Assembly (NCBI GenBank): GCA_009760855.2
Contig: WPIO01000018.1
Coordinates: forward strand, 594,001 to 658,000
DNA length: 64,000 bases
Source: Cristatella mucedo
Taxonomy: Eukaryota; Bryozoa; Phylactolaemata; Cristatellidae
Direction of reading: 5' to 3'
The notes under the pieces were generated by a model that had not been told where the DNA came from, did no database searches, and worked only from the letters and a program-made list of their open reading frames with translations. Shown here in pieces: positions 34,526 through 46,632 of this stretch. Each line of letters opens with the position of its first letter. Within the stretch, counting starts at the first letter, position 1. A program made the translations under genes and the position numbers.

Positions 34526-35327
34526 CACATCTTGGAGTTGACAAAATGTTTCATGCTTTTATAACGCTTTCGTCGGAATAGTTTCGCACAAGCAGCTCAG
34601 CCCGATCTGCTGCAGGGAGAAATATTCCCACATCATCATGTCAGCTACTTCGTGGCGATTCGAAGCGAGAGAGATTCGCTGAGTTTTTCTCAAGGCATGC
34701 CGCTGCCGTTTTTCACAAGAGTGGCACTAGTTCCTCAGTAATAAGCTCAAGCTGCTCCCGATTAGGAAGTAATGCGACGTTTTAATGACATCGGTCACAC
34801 ACTGCAAGTTTCATATTAGGAACGACATTTGCTTCATGTGGCAGATCAGGTTAGGATGCCAACTATAGGCAAGATGCATCCAACCTCGTACAAGGGAAGT
34901 CGGGACCACTTCGATCGATCTCTAACTCGCGAATTGAGTGTCGATAATTTGATTGGTCGCGCTGGAGTAGACTGCATGCTACTACAATACCTAGCGATGC
35001 CACGGCGATGCCAGAGCTGAGACATGGCGTTTTCGAGGTAGCCAGCTGGGCGATGAGCGTCACAGCTTTTTAACGAACAAAAACGATGCGATGATTAATC
35101 GGGTTACTTAACCTTCTACATTGTGGTAGCAACAAAAGTACTCATCCGGCTTGTTTCCGCGAGTCGTGCGATTGCCTGCCTCCTCCGAGCAGCCATTACT
35201 TAGCCTCAATTGAGGTAGCGGACGCTATGGGTGACTACTTGCTTACTGTTTAGCCAGCTTGTTGCCAAAGCAACGGAGAAGAGTAGCTGCTCGCTGTTCC
35301 AGCTACGTCATGGATTGATCTCTAGAT
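34526..35327. other. Unassigned sequence
   Basis: No gene or repeat recognised. Confidence 0.5.
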
Positions 35328-35425
35328 CACTAAGAATACAGATATATACATATACACACGATCAAATGAACTTCGCTCTCTATTAAAATAAAATCAACTC
35401 TTTGCAATTAGAAGAATGGAGCTAG
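35328..35425 (+). mobile_element. Telomere-core element, fragment C
   Basis: CTAAGAATACAGATATATAC, GATCAAATGAACT, CTCTATTAAAATAAAATC and AACTC then AGAAGAATGGA match about 95 bp of the AT-rich part of copies A and B in order. The termini and telomere array are absent. Confidence 0.6.
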
Positions 35426-35947
35426 CTCTAGCTGGTTGTCCTGTCGTGCCTAGTGATCGCCCTGAGTGGACCGGCTGCTTTTTTGCTGACGTAGAACCGC
35501 AGCCACCAATGGCGAGGCACTCTTGGACAGCAGTGGCAGCCGCCGTGCGGGATTTCTTCAGCTTACTGCTTTCTTTCTGCCTGTTAAAAATGAGCTCCCC
35601 GCAATTTTTTTTTTTTATCGTACCTAGCACGGCTGCCTTAGTACAGACATGAGCTTTCAAGTTCCCTCGCAAGACCATCAGCAGGTAGCTTTTTACTGAA
35701 AAGTGAGAGGGAAGGTAGGAAAATGCTTTCGCACTGCTTTTCGACACGTTCAGACCATTTAACGCACCTTGGCTGCGATCGAAATCGTGTAGCCTCGGAG
35801 TAGCTAGAGCAGCTGAACAAAAGCGAAACCTCGGCTGCGTCTTTTACTCTAGGTCTCTCAATGCAAGGTAAGCTAATCTGATTTCGACGTGTTCTTCCTC
35901 CCCGCGCTAGAGAGCGGCCTCGGATGACTCCGAGCCTAGTGCGGACC
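35426..35947. other. Unassigned sequence
   Basis: No gene recognised. Confidence 0.5.
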
Positions 35948-36045
35948 TTTAATAATAGTGATAATAATACACTTGATAAAGCGCCCTCAGAGAACTCAAT
36001 CTCTCTCTCTAGGCGCTTTACATTTGCTGCAAAGGAAACATGACC
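35948..36045 (-). mobile_element. L2-like 3' tail only
   Basis: AATAATAGTGATAATAATAC, ACTTGATAAAGCGCCCTCAG, CTCTCTCTCTAGGCGCTTTA and TTTGCTGCAAAGG. The internal CT run is expanded compared with most copies. Confidence 0.9.
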
Positions 36046-36429
36046 CTGACTTGTACACGATACCTTTGGGCATTCCCCTGCTATCGTCACTGACTAATTA
36101 TTCGCTGTCCTCGGATAAGCTACTCAAAACTGGACCCGCTTAGCATAAGGTGCGATGTCGCTATTGGTCGATACTTACCGGTGGGGTCAGTAAGAACCTC
36201 CCTGTATCCTGCATTCGCACTCTCTGCAGCTCGGCTATCAAACCTAAGACCCGTAAGAATAAAGCGCTGATTACTACTCGTTGAGGTAGTATCTCACTTG
36301 ACGCGCCTCAGCGTGCTGTAAAAGTCTACCTGCGACCATTACTTGGCTCCAATTTTAATTCGACGGGGCTGCGTCTGCTGGGCCGGCTACATGCCGACTG
36401 GAATGCACGCCACTTAATCAGCTTCGCGC
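36046..36429. other. Unassigned sequence
   Basis: No gene recognised. Confidence 0.45.
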
Positions 36430-39400
36430 TGTTGTTGGACAGCCTCTTAAATTCCGTCTGCTAAATTTCCGCCTGCAAAAAACCAAGAGGTTATTTATCA
36501 GCGATCAGGTTATCCGGGAGAAGCTACTTCTGTTTCTGCTTACCAAAACTCAGGATGACGCCCTGCTCGCATAGCTGTATATCTGAGACCGCCTCACCCG
36601 CGTTCTCATTCTTTCAGTCCATGCGATCTGACAAGGTTGGTGCCGGGGTTTAATATTCGCGAGTCATTTACCTATTAGACATGGAGGTGTTCGCATGGGC
36701 TATCGCTTGAATCCTTTGCAATCAGGTCCTCACCCCAGACAAGTGCCTCTCACTCTGGTGAGCTCCTTCTAGCTGTCTAAACTTGTTTATAGAGGAGTTT
36801 TCCGAGTTGCTCACGACAATATTTGTGTGTGACAGACCGTTACTGAATTCTGGAGACTTGAAATATTTACGTTGATAACCCTAGCAACACACAGGTGCCC
36901 AGATTTTTTTACTGTTTGGAGAACCTTGGTTTGACCCAACACGTTAATCATACCACTCACGATGGTGGCAGTATCCTAGGTCTCGTTATCACTAAGGATG
37001 TCTGCCTCACTGACATTGTGGTGTGCCAACTGACCTTCTCGGATCATTTGTTGGGTCTCGTTTACAGTTCCTGCTCCGTTGTACGCACAGCGTGTTGTCG
37101 AGTATGTTCACCAACGTAACTTTAAATGCATTGACCGAGATAAATTTTTGAAATCTTCATCTGATGCAGGTCTTCTTAGTTAGCACCCGGACTCGATTGA
37201 CAGCCTCGATGCCCACACTGATGCAGTGAACAAGACACTTAGGAGTACTCTTCACAAGTATGCTCCGGTACATTATTGTCCCTGTACAGAGTAGTGGATA
37301 TTTCTTTCAATTAACAGAAACACTTCACAAGACGCAGCATATTAAGCTCAAGCTTGAATTCCGTTTTAAAAAGTCTGTGTGTGTCATGAAGATTTAGTAA
37401 ATTTCAGAGACTTCGTTCGTGTCTACACCCGAAAGCTTAAAAAAGCTTCTTCTTTCACTTGAAAACTTAAGTCTTGCCAGTCATACCCTAAACTGATTTA
37501 TAAGACGGTAAGCAATTTGCCGCCAATGCTGCGAGGTCTCGCATCCCAGGTATTAACGGCTCAGCCGAAAAGTTTTCAGCCTACTTTACTAAAATAACTA
37601 TGCACATTCGTGTCACCATAAAGAGCTCTCTCCAACTAAAGCAGATGCTGAATCTCAACATGTGACCATGCCTTAAAAGATTTTCTGCGGTTTCTGCATG
37701 AGATGTGGCCACCTTAAAAAAATCTAATAAAAATAGTCCATCTCCACAAGGCCCTTTATCCTCATATATGTGGTCTTCACTGGCAGACCAACTTAACCTA
37801 GCCATAACCGATATTGTTTACGCTTCTCTGGAATAGAAGGATTCCTCTAACTAAAGTCCTTGTACGTAATTCCTTCAAATTGGCCATCTTTCGATTTTTA
37901 CATAAAAAGCCTAGATTTGATACGGAGGCTCTTGCTAAATATCGCTCATTTTTCCTTCTTCCTTTTTTATCAAATATTCTTGAAAATATCATTGCTTGGG
38001 TGCCAGGAGCACATGTTGAAAAAATGAAACGTCTGAAAATTACAGTCGTGGTTCAAGCTGCAGTATTGCCGGGAAACTGCTCTCTGCCGTGTAACCAATG
38101 GCATCCTGTGAAGCATCGATGAGGGAATGTCACTGTGCTATTGCTGCTAGATCTAGCAGCTACTTTCGAAACTATAGATTGCTATGTCCTACTTGAATTA
38201 TTGAGATCAACGATCTGTCTGGCAGACAAGGCTAGGTTATTTAAATTGTACTTGTCTGGTCGTGTGTGGGATCAGATCTTGTCAACCATACCAGTCACCT
38301 GTGGAGTTTCTCAAGTGTCTATTGTCGGTTCGTAACTGTTTTCCATTTGTACTAAACCTCTGGTAAAAGTGATTCAGGCCCATGGAATAAAACAAAATTA
38401 AAACGCAAAGCTGTATTTGTCGTTTAACCAGGCGGAGTGTCCTGTAGCACCTGATAAAGTTAATGCTTCCCTGGCCAACATTCGATCCTGAATTTCGGCA
38501 TATTTCATTAAAATAAACAACGATAAAACTGAAATACTGCTCATATGAAAACCTAAGCGTGTGGCGGACTAGAAGTATTTGCACTTCTAATTGTTGGTGC
38601 TGTTGTGCGACCATCACCGTCTGCCCGGAATTTAGCTGTCGTCTTCGACAGCTACCTAGATTTTTAATCTTCGTTAAGAAGACTGCTTCCACATCTAGCC
38701 ATCACGTCCGATCCATATGTAAGATTGGGAACTGTCTTCCTAGGTGGCTTTCAAAATATTTAACTGACTCCTATGTTCTGTCTTGGCTAGATTATTGTAA
38801 TTCCCTTTTAGCTGAGCTACCAAAAAAAGCAGCAGCTTTATTCATCCGGGACTGTCTATGCATGCCGTCGCAGCGCTTCGGGTCCTTACTTCACCGTGAC
38901 ACGAACGCAGACGAGTCAGCCGAGTTACTACTGCTTCCCTTCAAGCACATTTCCTTTTCATAAGAACTTGACACTTTTAGTTGCTGGTCCTCCGTGGAAA
39001 CGTTCACGCTTCACTTTGGTGGGTATGTATGAGCTTCGAAATGTCGTTCAGCAAATTGAGCTACAGCCTGTTCAACTTTACCAGCTGTGCAACCGAGGAG
39101 CCTCCATGCTAGGAACATGCTAGAAACTGAACATGGCAGGGGAGTTCCGTTTTGCATGGAGCAATAAGGACCTGTTGCTTAACGTTCATGTGATCTCGAT
39201 AGCAGACGGTCGCGGATGGTGTTCGACGTGCTTCCTCGTGAAAGACTGGCTTACTAGCTTCTAGGTTCAGCCGGAAAAGCCCGATTCTCGCTGCCGACTG
39301 ACATCACGACCTTGCCTGACTTGACGACAGCGTTCAAAACGAAGTTAAACTTCCACCTATTCTTTATAGCAGGTGCTTTGTCCGTGTGAATTGCCTTAAT

Positions 39401-39490
39401 GCATACTGGAATCGTGCATCAGATGACATGCTGCTTCCTTTTCAACACCTCTAACGTGCCTAGAAAGAGATTAGTGTCCTTAGCATACTA
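36430..39490 (+). pseudogene. LINE-B endonuclease-reverse transcriptase, near full length, decayed
   Basis: Pieces of a LINE ORF2 occur in order on the plus strand, broken by many stops and frameshifts. An apurinic-endonuclease N-terminal block (FISDQVIREK, then LLTKTQ in place of LTETW) is near 36470-36550. A GDLN-type metal-binding segment and NHTTHDGGSILGLVI followed by SDH lie at 36850-37050. Then comes a linker (ADQLNLAITDIV), LPFLSNILENIIA (37970), RT motif A (LLLLDLAATFETIDC, 38135), YLSGR, a degraded GVPQG (GVSQVS), and C-terminal LDYCNSLLAELPKKA (38790). Residue choices match the 60994-61900 copy better than L2. The encoded enzyme is dead. Confidence 0.8.
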
Positions 39491-40129
39491 TAGGAATTTC
39501 TTTTATCATTATACCGTGCTTAAGGACCGTCAGGAACCGTTGGACTACCTAAGCGCACTGTGCTTTTGTGACGTTCGGCGTCGGCATGGCGCTCGAAAGG
39601 TTAACGAGGGAAAGAGTGCCTGCAGTGCAGCAGCCTGCACCGATGGCAAGAGAAGCCACGAACCTCTTGACAAGATGTCATAGGATAACAAATATGGACG
39701 CCGAGACAAACAATGGTCGCCGGCTACTCTGCCCTCGAACAATACACGCCTGCGTTCTAGAGAAGAGTCTGGTCACGGGAAAGAGACAAGAGAGCAAGCC
39801 GGAAAGGATCACGTGACATGTCGTGATATTCGTTCACTAATCTCTCCGCCTAATCAGCAGAAAGAACCAGGCTGCTGAGGCGACGAGCACTCACACCCGG
39901 TCAGGCTAGGGCAGGCAACATGATGGTGTTGCTACAACCACACATTCTATGTGCTCACCGTCTCATTATTGGGCTTGCAGGTGCCAAGAGCAACTCCATT
40001 TGCTAATTGAACCTAGAGCTGCTAGTAGCAGCTTACAGACAATTGATGCTCATGATTTTTTTAAGAATCTCAGACTTTATGTCCATGGCCCAATATAGCA
40101 TGCTGGCTTCAGCTACATGCAAAGGCACA
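39491..40129. other. Unassigned sequence
   Basis: No gene recognised. Confidence 0.5.
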
Positions 40130-40295
40130 CTTTAGCGTGTTTGTGTGTCTGCATATGTACGTGGGTGTTTGTCTGCATATGTGTGTGTGAGTGTTTAGTA
40201 GATGTGTATGTGTGTGTATGTGCATGCTCGTGGATGCGTCCTATTGTGCATGTATGTGCATGCATGACTGTGTGCATGAGTGGGTGCATGTGTGT

Positions 40296-40339
<44 letters not shown>

Positions 40340-40345
40340 GAAGGC
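40130..40345. repeat. TG-rich repeat
   Basis: Imperfect TGTGTG/TGCATG with a pure TG run near 40297-40335. Confidence 0.95.
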
Positions 40346-41513
40346 ATTTGTGATGCCGTGTTGATGGGATCCTTTGCTGTTGTTGCTTGCTGCCTCGGAC
40401 AAGACCGCAGCCGGAAGAAGTGTGGAAGTAGTCCTTTAATGCTCTCCTCGTCTCAATATCACACCTCCAAATAGGAGCGAGCAACTACTTAAAGGATGTT
40501 GTACATTCACTTGTGAGTAAACCGGTTGACACGAGACCAATCATGAGATTTAGACTCTTCCTGGGCTGAGAGGCAAAGATGGAGATGTAGACAGCTATTC
40601 TTGCTGCTGCTGCTGCTTGAGTGGGTTTACAAAGCACAGCGTCAATAGCAGAGAGCTTGGTTTCAGCTGGCTCAGATTTTTTTTACATATGACTCAAGTG
40701 GCTGGCCTCCAGGGCTGCTTCTGTTGCATGCACGGAGTGCTGATGTCAAACGCTGGTTGTTTAAAGTATGCCCCTTAGCCAGTACCCTTAATAAAAGATG
40801 ACATGAATAAGCTACCAATGTCTGGGCCATGAACAAACTCTACTGACAATTGGCTTCTCTGTGGGCCTCCGAAGAAGAAGCGCTGGCTGAGGCAGAACTT
40901 ACTGAGATAAGTGCCCAGGGACACTGATAATGGTAGTGGGCTAAGCCAGTGCTCCACAAGCTTCACATGGTGCCTAAAAAAATCACTTGACAGATGCTGG
41001 CATGCAACAGATGATCTATAGGACCATGCACTGGGCCGCGAGACAGCTGAGATCAAGAGGTACACAGGCTGATGGTACTACTAAGTTGTCCTTTACATCG
41101 TGTTTCCACTTTGTGAAGCTCGCTACCCAAATGAATCGTTCTACTTCCTAAGAGGAATTTCTGAGAATACGGACAGTGACACTGCATAACAATGTACTGC
41201 ATAGAAAGTGGACTCGAGCTCAACTCCAGGACGATCAATGCGATCGGCATCGAACAATTTGCAGTCACTTTTTTATCTCAGAATGCACAGTCAGTGCGTG
41301 CAATGTGGCCCCTTCACAGGTTTCAACTCATAATTTCTCCTTAATTCTTAATGACAGTAAACTTGTATGCATAAACTGTCTACCCATTTTGGCTACCTGC
41401 AGTATTAGATACAATCATCAGGAGGAAGATGCATTCACCCAGCGATCTCTGAGTGCCACGACTAATCTTTACTCTGCTCTGTGAGCGTTGATTCATTCAC
41501 GCGGATAGCTGCC

Positions 41514-41516
<3 letters not shown>
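40346..41516. other. Unassigned sequence
   Basis: No gene recognised. A short GCT run at 40603-40617. Confidence 0.5.
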
Positions 41517-41605
<89 letters not shown>

Positions 41606-41722
41606 ATCGCTCTCTCTCTCTCCCTCTCCCTCTCCCTCTCCCTCTCCCTCCCTCTCTCTCCCTCCCTCTCTCTCTCTCTTCCTCTCTCTTTCTCTCTCTC
41701 TTCTCTCTCTCTCTCCCTCTCT
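41517..41722. repeat. CT dinucleotide tract
   Basis: About 200 bp of CT with CCCTCT variants. Serine/leucine and arginine/glutamate ORFs across it are artefacts. Confidence 0.97.
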
Positions 41723-41822
41723 GTTCATTTTAAGAAAGGCCTGTGGCTATCTAACCACTACTCTTCCTAAAATAGCTCTTGGCTCCTTCTGGCAGTACCC
41801 ATATATGTGCAGTGAATTCCAT

Positions 41823-42950
41823 AGCTGCTCCAGGCCTCGTTGTATTCTGGCCGATTACCTCATAACACATATGCTGTCACTGTAGCTTCTTAACAGGGTG
41901 GATGCCTGTAATCGCTTCATATTTTGGGCATGGCCTGCTGCAGGGAATTGCGGTCGTCAGACATGCAGAGGCTCACTGCCTGCTTGTCGACGTCACTCCT
42001 CTGCATGAATCTGCTCTTCATTTTTGGAATCGATGTCACCAACGACGAAGGCACATGCACTGCCATAGCAGCCATGCTGCACTACTTCGTGCTGACGTCC
42101 TTCATGTTCATGACGGCGGAGGCAATCCGACATTACTTGCGGTAGGGAAGCTCTCTCGTGATGCATTCCTATGTCAAGTGCAGCTACACCCCGTTAAGGC
42201 TGTGGCGTGTTGGTGCTTATCAAAAGCCTCTTTCCTTGTGATGAGTACGTGTGGTTCCAACCAACTTTCCACACTGTATGGCATTCTAGCTGCAACTGTT
42301 ATCGTAAGGAGAAATTTTTTTCGTTTGCTCTATACTTAAGGGTGTCAGCTGCATTATTGAAACTAAGAAAAACCATGAAGCTTCAGTAACAGCACCCGTG
42401 AGCAAAACGTTAAAAAGTCACTCACTATGACTCAAGCACACCCAAACACCACACAGTGCATGCTTGAAATACAGGCAGAGCGGGCCATCCAAAGTTTCCC
42501 TGAATCGCATGACTCGTATTTCGGCCACCTGCATTGCGCAGCCAATCCACTGATTGCAGCTGCACTGCCTTCTGCAGCAGCAGAAGCCATTGGACAGCTT
42601 GCTAGCACCCAAGTTAATACTTTTGTGGTCGTGCCTGCCTGCCCACTAGCCATGAGCCTTAAGTAGCAAAACACTGTAGGCACTGTAAAGCTTCTTATGT
42701 TTGTCCTTTGCTTTTGCCAGGATCTATGAAATGCTCATGTCCTAGGAACCGGCAGCTGGGGTAGCATAGCAACTGCGGCTATTAGGGTGGCTCGTCAAAA
42801 CCTTCGAGCTCACACCGTGCCCAAGAGGCCTTCATTGAATGCACTAAATGCATGATTGTAAATGCATTTGCTTGCAGCCACATGAATCCAGTTAGCTGTG
42901 CTGCTAGCATTGATGCCAAAGTTGCAGCTACATTGCTTATTTTGACGGCT
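41823..42950 (+). repeat. Segmental duplication, orphan copy
   Basis: Second copy of about 16870-17970. It carries the TM2-TM3 exon and parts of both flanking introns. TM1, TM4 or later receptor exons were not found within 20 kb downstream or between the receptor gene and this copy. Confidence 0.8.
41944..42141 (+). pseudogene. Orphan receptor exon: TM2-TM3, second copy
   Basis: 198 nt, same length, phase (2/2), acceptor (GGCCTGCTGCAG) and donor (GCG/GTAGGG) as 16996-17193, and fully open. The two membrane helices are nearly identical at the DNA level, while extracellular loop 1 differs (GIDVTNDEGTCTAIA against [15 protein letters not shown]). The TM3-top Cys is kept. No companion exon was found, so it is either a dead exon duplication or a piece of a second receptor whose other exons lie outside the window. 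Splicing of the 22.4 kb receptor to it is unlikely because it lies downstream of that gene's end. Confidence 0.75.
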
Positions 42951-43084
42951 GGGCAGTTCCAGCTGGTTGCAAGTACTTTCTGATGTTGGCTATGTATAAG
43001 GCTACTTGTTCACAAGCATCTGCATAGGCTGCAAGTTGATCAGCAGATTCAGAGGAGAGCTTTAACCTTGAAGCAACAGGCCCA
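42951..43084. other. Unassigned sequence
   Basis: No feature recognised. Confidence 0.5.
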
Positions 43085-43275
43085 CAATATAAATATTGAT
43101 AAAGCGCCCTCAGAAAACTCAATCTCTCTCTCTCTCTCTCTCTCTAGGCGCTTCACATTTGCTGCAAAGGGAAATGCAATTGAATGGTGAGTAATATCAT
43201 GCTTGATAAGCAACATGAATAACATGGTTAGGGTGACATGCACTGGGTCAGCATGCAAATGTGGTTAGTGGCAGA
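43085..43275 (-). mobile_element. L2-like 3' end
   Basis: GATAAAGCGCCCTCAG, a 24 nt CT run, TAGGCGCTTCACATTTGCTG, then the 3' UTR to GTGGTTAGTGGCAG. Very short 5'-truncated copy. Confidence 0.9.
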
Positions 43276-44371
43276 TGCTCCTGCTCTGCCAGCTACTGGA
43301 CTGGTGACCAGTGGCGATATCTTCTCTCGTGCTGCCAAAACTAGAATATTTCCCTGAAAATAAGTCCTGGTATTATTTTTTTTGGATGATTGCAATATAG
43401 GCCTATACCAAAATAAGCCAGTTCTGGGGTACTTTAAACAATCTGTTTTATCTCCCCCACTGGCATTCCCATACAAATTCACCTAGATAACAAACAAATA
43501 GATCACTCAACATGGAACTTGCCACAAGTCACAATTGCAATAAGAATATTTAAAAATGACTATCAGATATGAAAACTTCATGTGCAGATATATTTGACAA
43601 TCTGCATTATTCCCGATGACTTTCCTGACCAGTATTTCAAAATGAATTGATTAGTCACTTTCCTCGTTGAATCATATACATATATGCAAGAATTATGTAG
43701 GATCGATATATCTACATACATGTATTTGCAAATAGATCAGCCTGAAATTCGGGGTTAGGAGATTTATGAGTATGTTCCATAAGAAGGTGACATGACTTGA
43801 TTTGGATAAATGCAGATCTTGGTTCAATAATAATCTTAAATTAGTGTACTGGAATGTTTGAATGAATCTGTAATTATAGATACAAATATAGATTGTTGTA
43901 TGCGACACAATAAGTCATACCCTGGAAAATTAACCCCTACACATCTTTTGGAGAAATAAATTATATTAGACCGGGGCTTCTGTTCAGGGAATCCTGGTGA
44001 CGCCTCCTTTCCAGCTGTCTCTGATGAGAATACTTGCATGGTAGCAACTTTATCGACTACTCTCTTAACTCAGCTCTCAGGCTCTCGCATTTTCTATGTT
44101 GCTTGAGCTGAAGTCTGTTCGTTGCCACCTGTAACTTAGCTAATAAAGGCTTGGAGTGTGCTATTGAAGCCTGTTTAGCAAAGCATATACGTATTTTTCA
44201 TTACTTTGGGGAGTAAGAGCCGATGATGATTTATAGGTCTTAACCTTGCTAAAGCTGCCTATAGGAGTTGAAGCATGCCAAGAGGCCCGATTCAATACTG
44301 GTGTGGCACTCAGCAGATTACAGCATGGCAAACACCCCTTTACGTACTTGAACTCGCGTTTTGCTGTCCCA
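43276..44371. other. Unassigned, mostly AT-rich sequence
   Basis: About 43990-44170 weakly recalls LINE-B 3' sequence (TTGCTTGAGCTGAAGTCTGT). No gene recognised. Confidence 0.45.
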
Positions 44372-44831
44372 CAAGGCCACCCATGGCTTGGCTCCTCCAT
44401 ACCTAGCTGAACTGCTGCACCAGTTTCAGCCTACTCGTGCCTCAGGTCCTGTACGGATAACAACTTGGCTCTTCCATTGCTCAGCTTAAAGACCGTTGGC
44501 TAGATAAGCTTTAGCTCTGCAGGTCCTAGACTGTGAGACTCGTTTCCACGATTCTTACGCGACGACAACTACTCTGCTGCTGCCGACTATGGCTCATCTT
44601 TTCAGCAGCCCTGAGCTGCTACTTCCATGCTACTCACTGCCTCAACTGCACTTCGGACTCTGCTATGCTTGCTTCCCACTTTCTCTTTGTTGCATGAAAT
44701 GAAGTCTGTCGGCTACCAAATGTATACCAAAAGCCACTTAAGATGTGAGTGCTCTATAAAAAACTCTCCTGCGTAACACCCACACAGTCTTTATGACTTT
44801 TTGGAGTTACAGACGGAGATACATTACATTA
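44372..44831 (+). pseudogene. LINE-B 3' end
   Basis: Starts at CACAAGGCCACCCATGGCTT in the RT C-terminus, continues through GAACTGCTGCACCAGTTTC and GCTCTGCAGGTCCTAGACTG, and ends with the clearest LINE-B 3' terminus: ATGTATACCAAAAGCCACTT, AAAACTCTCCTGCGTAACAC, GGAGTTACAGACGGAGATAC, ATT. Confidence 0.85.
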
Positions 44832-44918
44832 AAAAGGCATCGCTGATGCCTATGACGTCACTTTCGCAACTGACTCGCTTTTCCCATTTTTTTAACAAAT
44901 ACCAACGAAGGAGTCAAA

Positions 44919-45000
44919 ATAATAATAATAATAATAAATAGCATGTTGTGTAGATTTCTTTCTGAGAGAAACTAATCTCTATCCAGATGCTTTGTAACTC
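44919..45000 (-). mobile_element. L2-like 3' tail relic
   Basis: AATAATAATAATAATAATAA tail and GAGAAACTAATCTCTATCCA, then GATGCTTTGTA: a decayed hairpin region. Confidence 0.6.
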
Positions 45001-45457
45001 ACGTCAACACAATCAATGCCAAAGAGCTATGTGTGGTATCAAGCATGCAAAAGCGCAAAACCAACGTGCTCAGGCCAGCCTGCAGGCAAACATGAAGGCA
45101 CACACTGCCAGTCGTTACTAATTTTAACAATAGCACTGGTAGTGAGATTTGTAAGGCAATTTGAATTCCAAACAGGCATAGACTCAGAGCTCGTCTCGAC
45201 ACAAAAGAGAAATTACGTGACAAGAGAAAACACAAAAGATGCAAGCGCCAGTCTTTCTTCACAGACGGAACCTCTGCTTTGCCTAGCCAGCTGGCCTGCT
45301 TTCAAAACAGTACAGGGCCAGCTGCCGATGTGGTGGTGTGCTGCCACTATGTGCTACCAGATCTGGTCACCATGATCCCTGCTAAGCCTAAGCAGACATT
45401 AAGGGTAACTTCTTAACGACCCAGCTTGCTCAGGTAGGTAAGAATCAGTATGAAAAA
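45001..45457. other. Unassigned sequence
   Basis: A 119-codon plus-strand frame at 45016-45375 shows no recognisable domain and has no clear gene context. Confidence 0.4.
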
Positions 45458-46447
45458 ATAGTAATAATAATAATGCCATCACAGAACTTTATATATTTCT
45501 ATGCACTTTACATATGCTGCAATTGAAGCCTGACCAAAAGATCAGTAATAGCTGGCTCAATAAAAATAAGAATAACATGATGAGAGGTGAAATGCACAAG
45601 GTCACCATGCAAATATGGTTAATGGTAGAATGCTCATTGTCAGCAAGCATAAGCACATCAGGAAGATCGCATTAACCTAGTAAATGATGTGATAAATAGA
45701 TGCCTTTCAACTTATTTTAAATGGGCAGTCGGGGATGTAACTACAATTAGAAGTGATTTCTAGGCTCTGTGAGCATACGAACAAAGGCATGGTCACCAAT
45801 CGATTCGAGGTACTTATGTGGTGTAGCTAAGCAAGTGCATTCCTAATAGCAGGTGGTACAATGCTTAGCTTGATGGGGGAGTAAATCTGATATGTTGGCT
45901 TGAGCCAAAGAATAAATGGACCTAAAAGTGAGTGAAGCAACTTTGAAGTCGATGTACTGCTTGACTGGGAACCAGTGCAGGTCGGCAAGAAGTGGTGTGG
46001 TGTAGCAACTGCGACGCTCGCGACAGACAAGTGAGGCTGCAGAGTTTGGCATCAGTTGTAACCGCATGATTGCACAGATCGGTAGACCAGCAAGCAGGCA
46101 TTGTGTTACAGAGGTCAAGGTCGGCGTCACAAACGTGTGGATCAATTTAGCTTGAGTATTGATGTCTGTGCAAGCCCGAACCTTAGCAAGGTTATTTAGC
46201 TGAAAATAGGCAGATTTGAGAGCTGAGCTGATGTGGTCACTTGATAAAAGGTCACTTTGGAGCAAGACACCTAGATTTCGTGCAGATTCGGCAGGAGGTG
46301 TGCTGGGTAAAACATGTTTGACGGTTATATTCCAGTTTCTGAGTCACACTTGGTTCTCCCATAACTAGTAAGTTGGTTTTACCATCGTTCAATTTAAGAA
46401 AGTATACTGCCATAAGTTTGGGGATACATCAATGCATGCAGTAAAGT

Positions 46448-46632
46448 CTGATGAGCTGTAATGGCTCACAGTGTAAGGTGTTTGCTTTTCACAACCTCGG
46501 TTCCGAGGTTGTAGGTTCGAATCCCGCCGTGGGCAATCCTTTATCACTGCTGCAAGCTGTATTGATGGCCCCGTAAAGAATGTCTGTCGCTATACAAATG
46601 AGGCTGTTAAATTAGCTAATTTTTTTTTTAAG
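46448..46632 (+). mobile_element. tRNA-derived SINE, copy 2
   Basis: The head has TGGCTCACAGTG (box A-like) and box B GGTTCGAATCC at 46514-46524. The body TATCACTGCTGCAAGCTGT, GATGGCC, CGCTATACAAATGAGGCTGT and TTAGCTAA ends in a T run. It sits inside an L2 copy. Confidence 0.85.

Noticed and set aside
41462-41885. Arg/Glu-rich minus-strand ORF and Ser/Leu-rich plus-strand ORF
   Set aside because: Both are read-through of a CT dinucleotide tract.
46448-46535. Functional tRNA gene
   Set aside because: The boxes fit but the cloverleaf does not close cleanly, and the sequence continues into a SINE body shared with three other copies.
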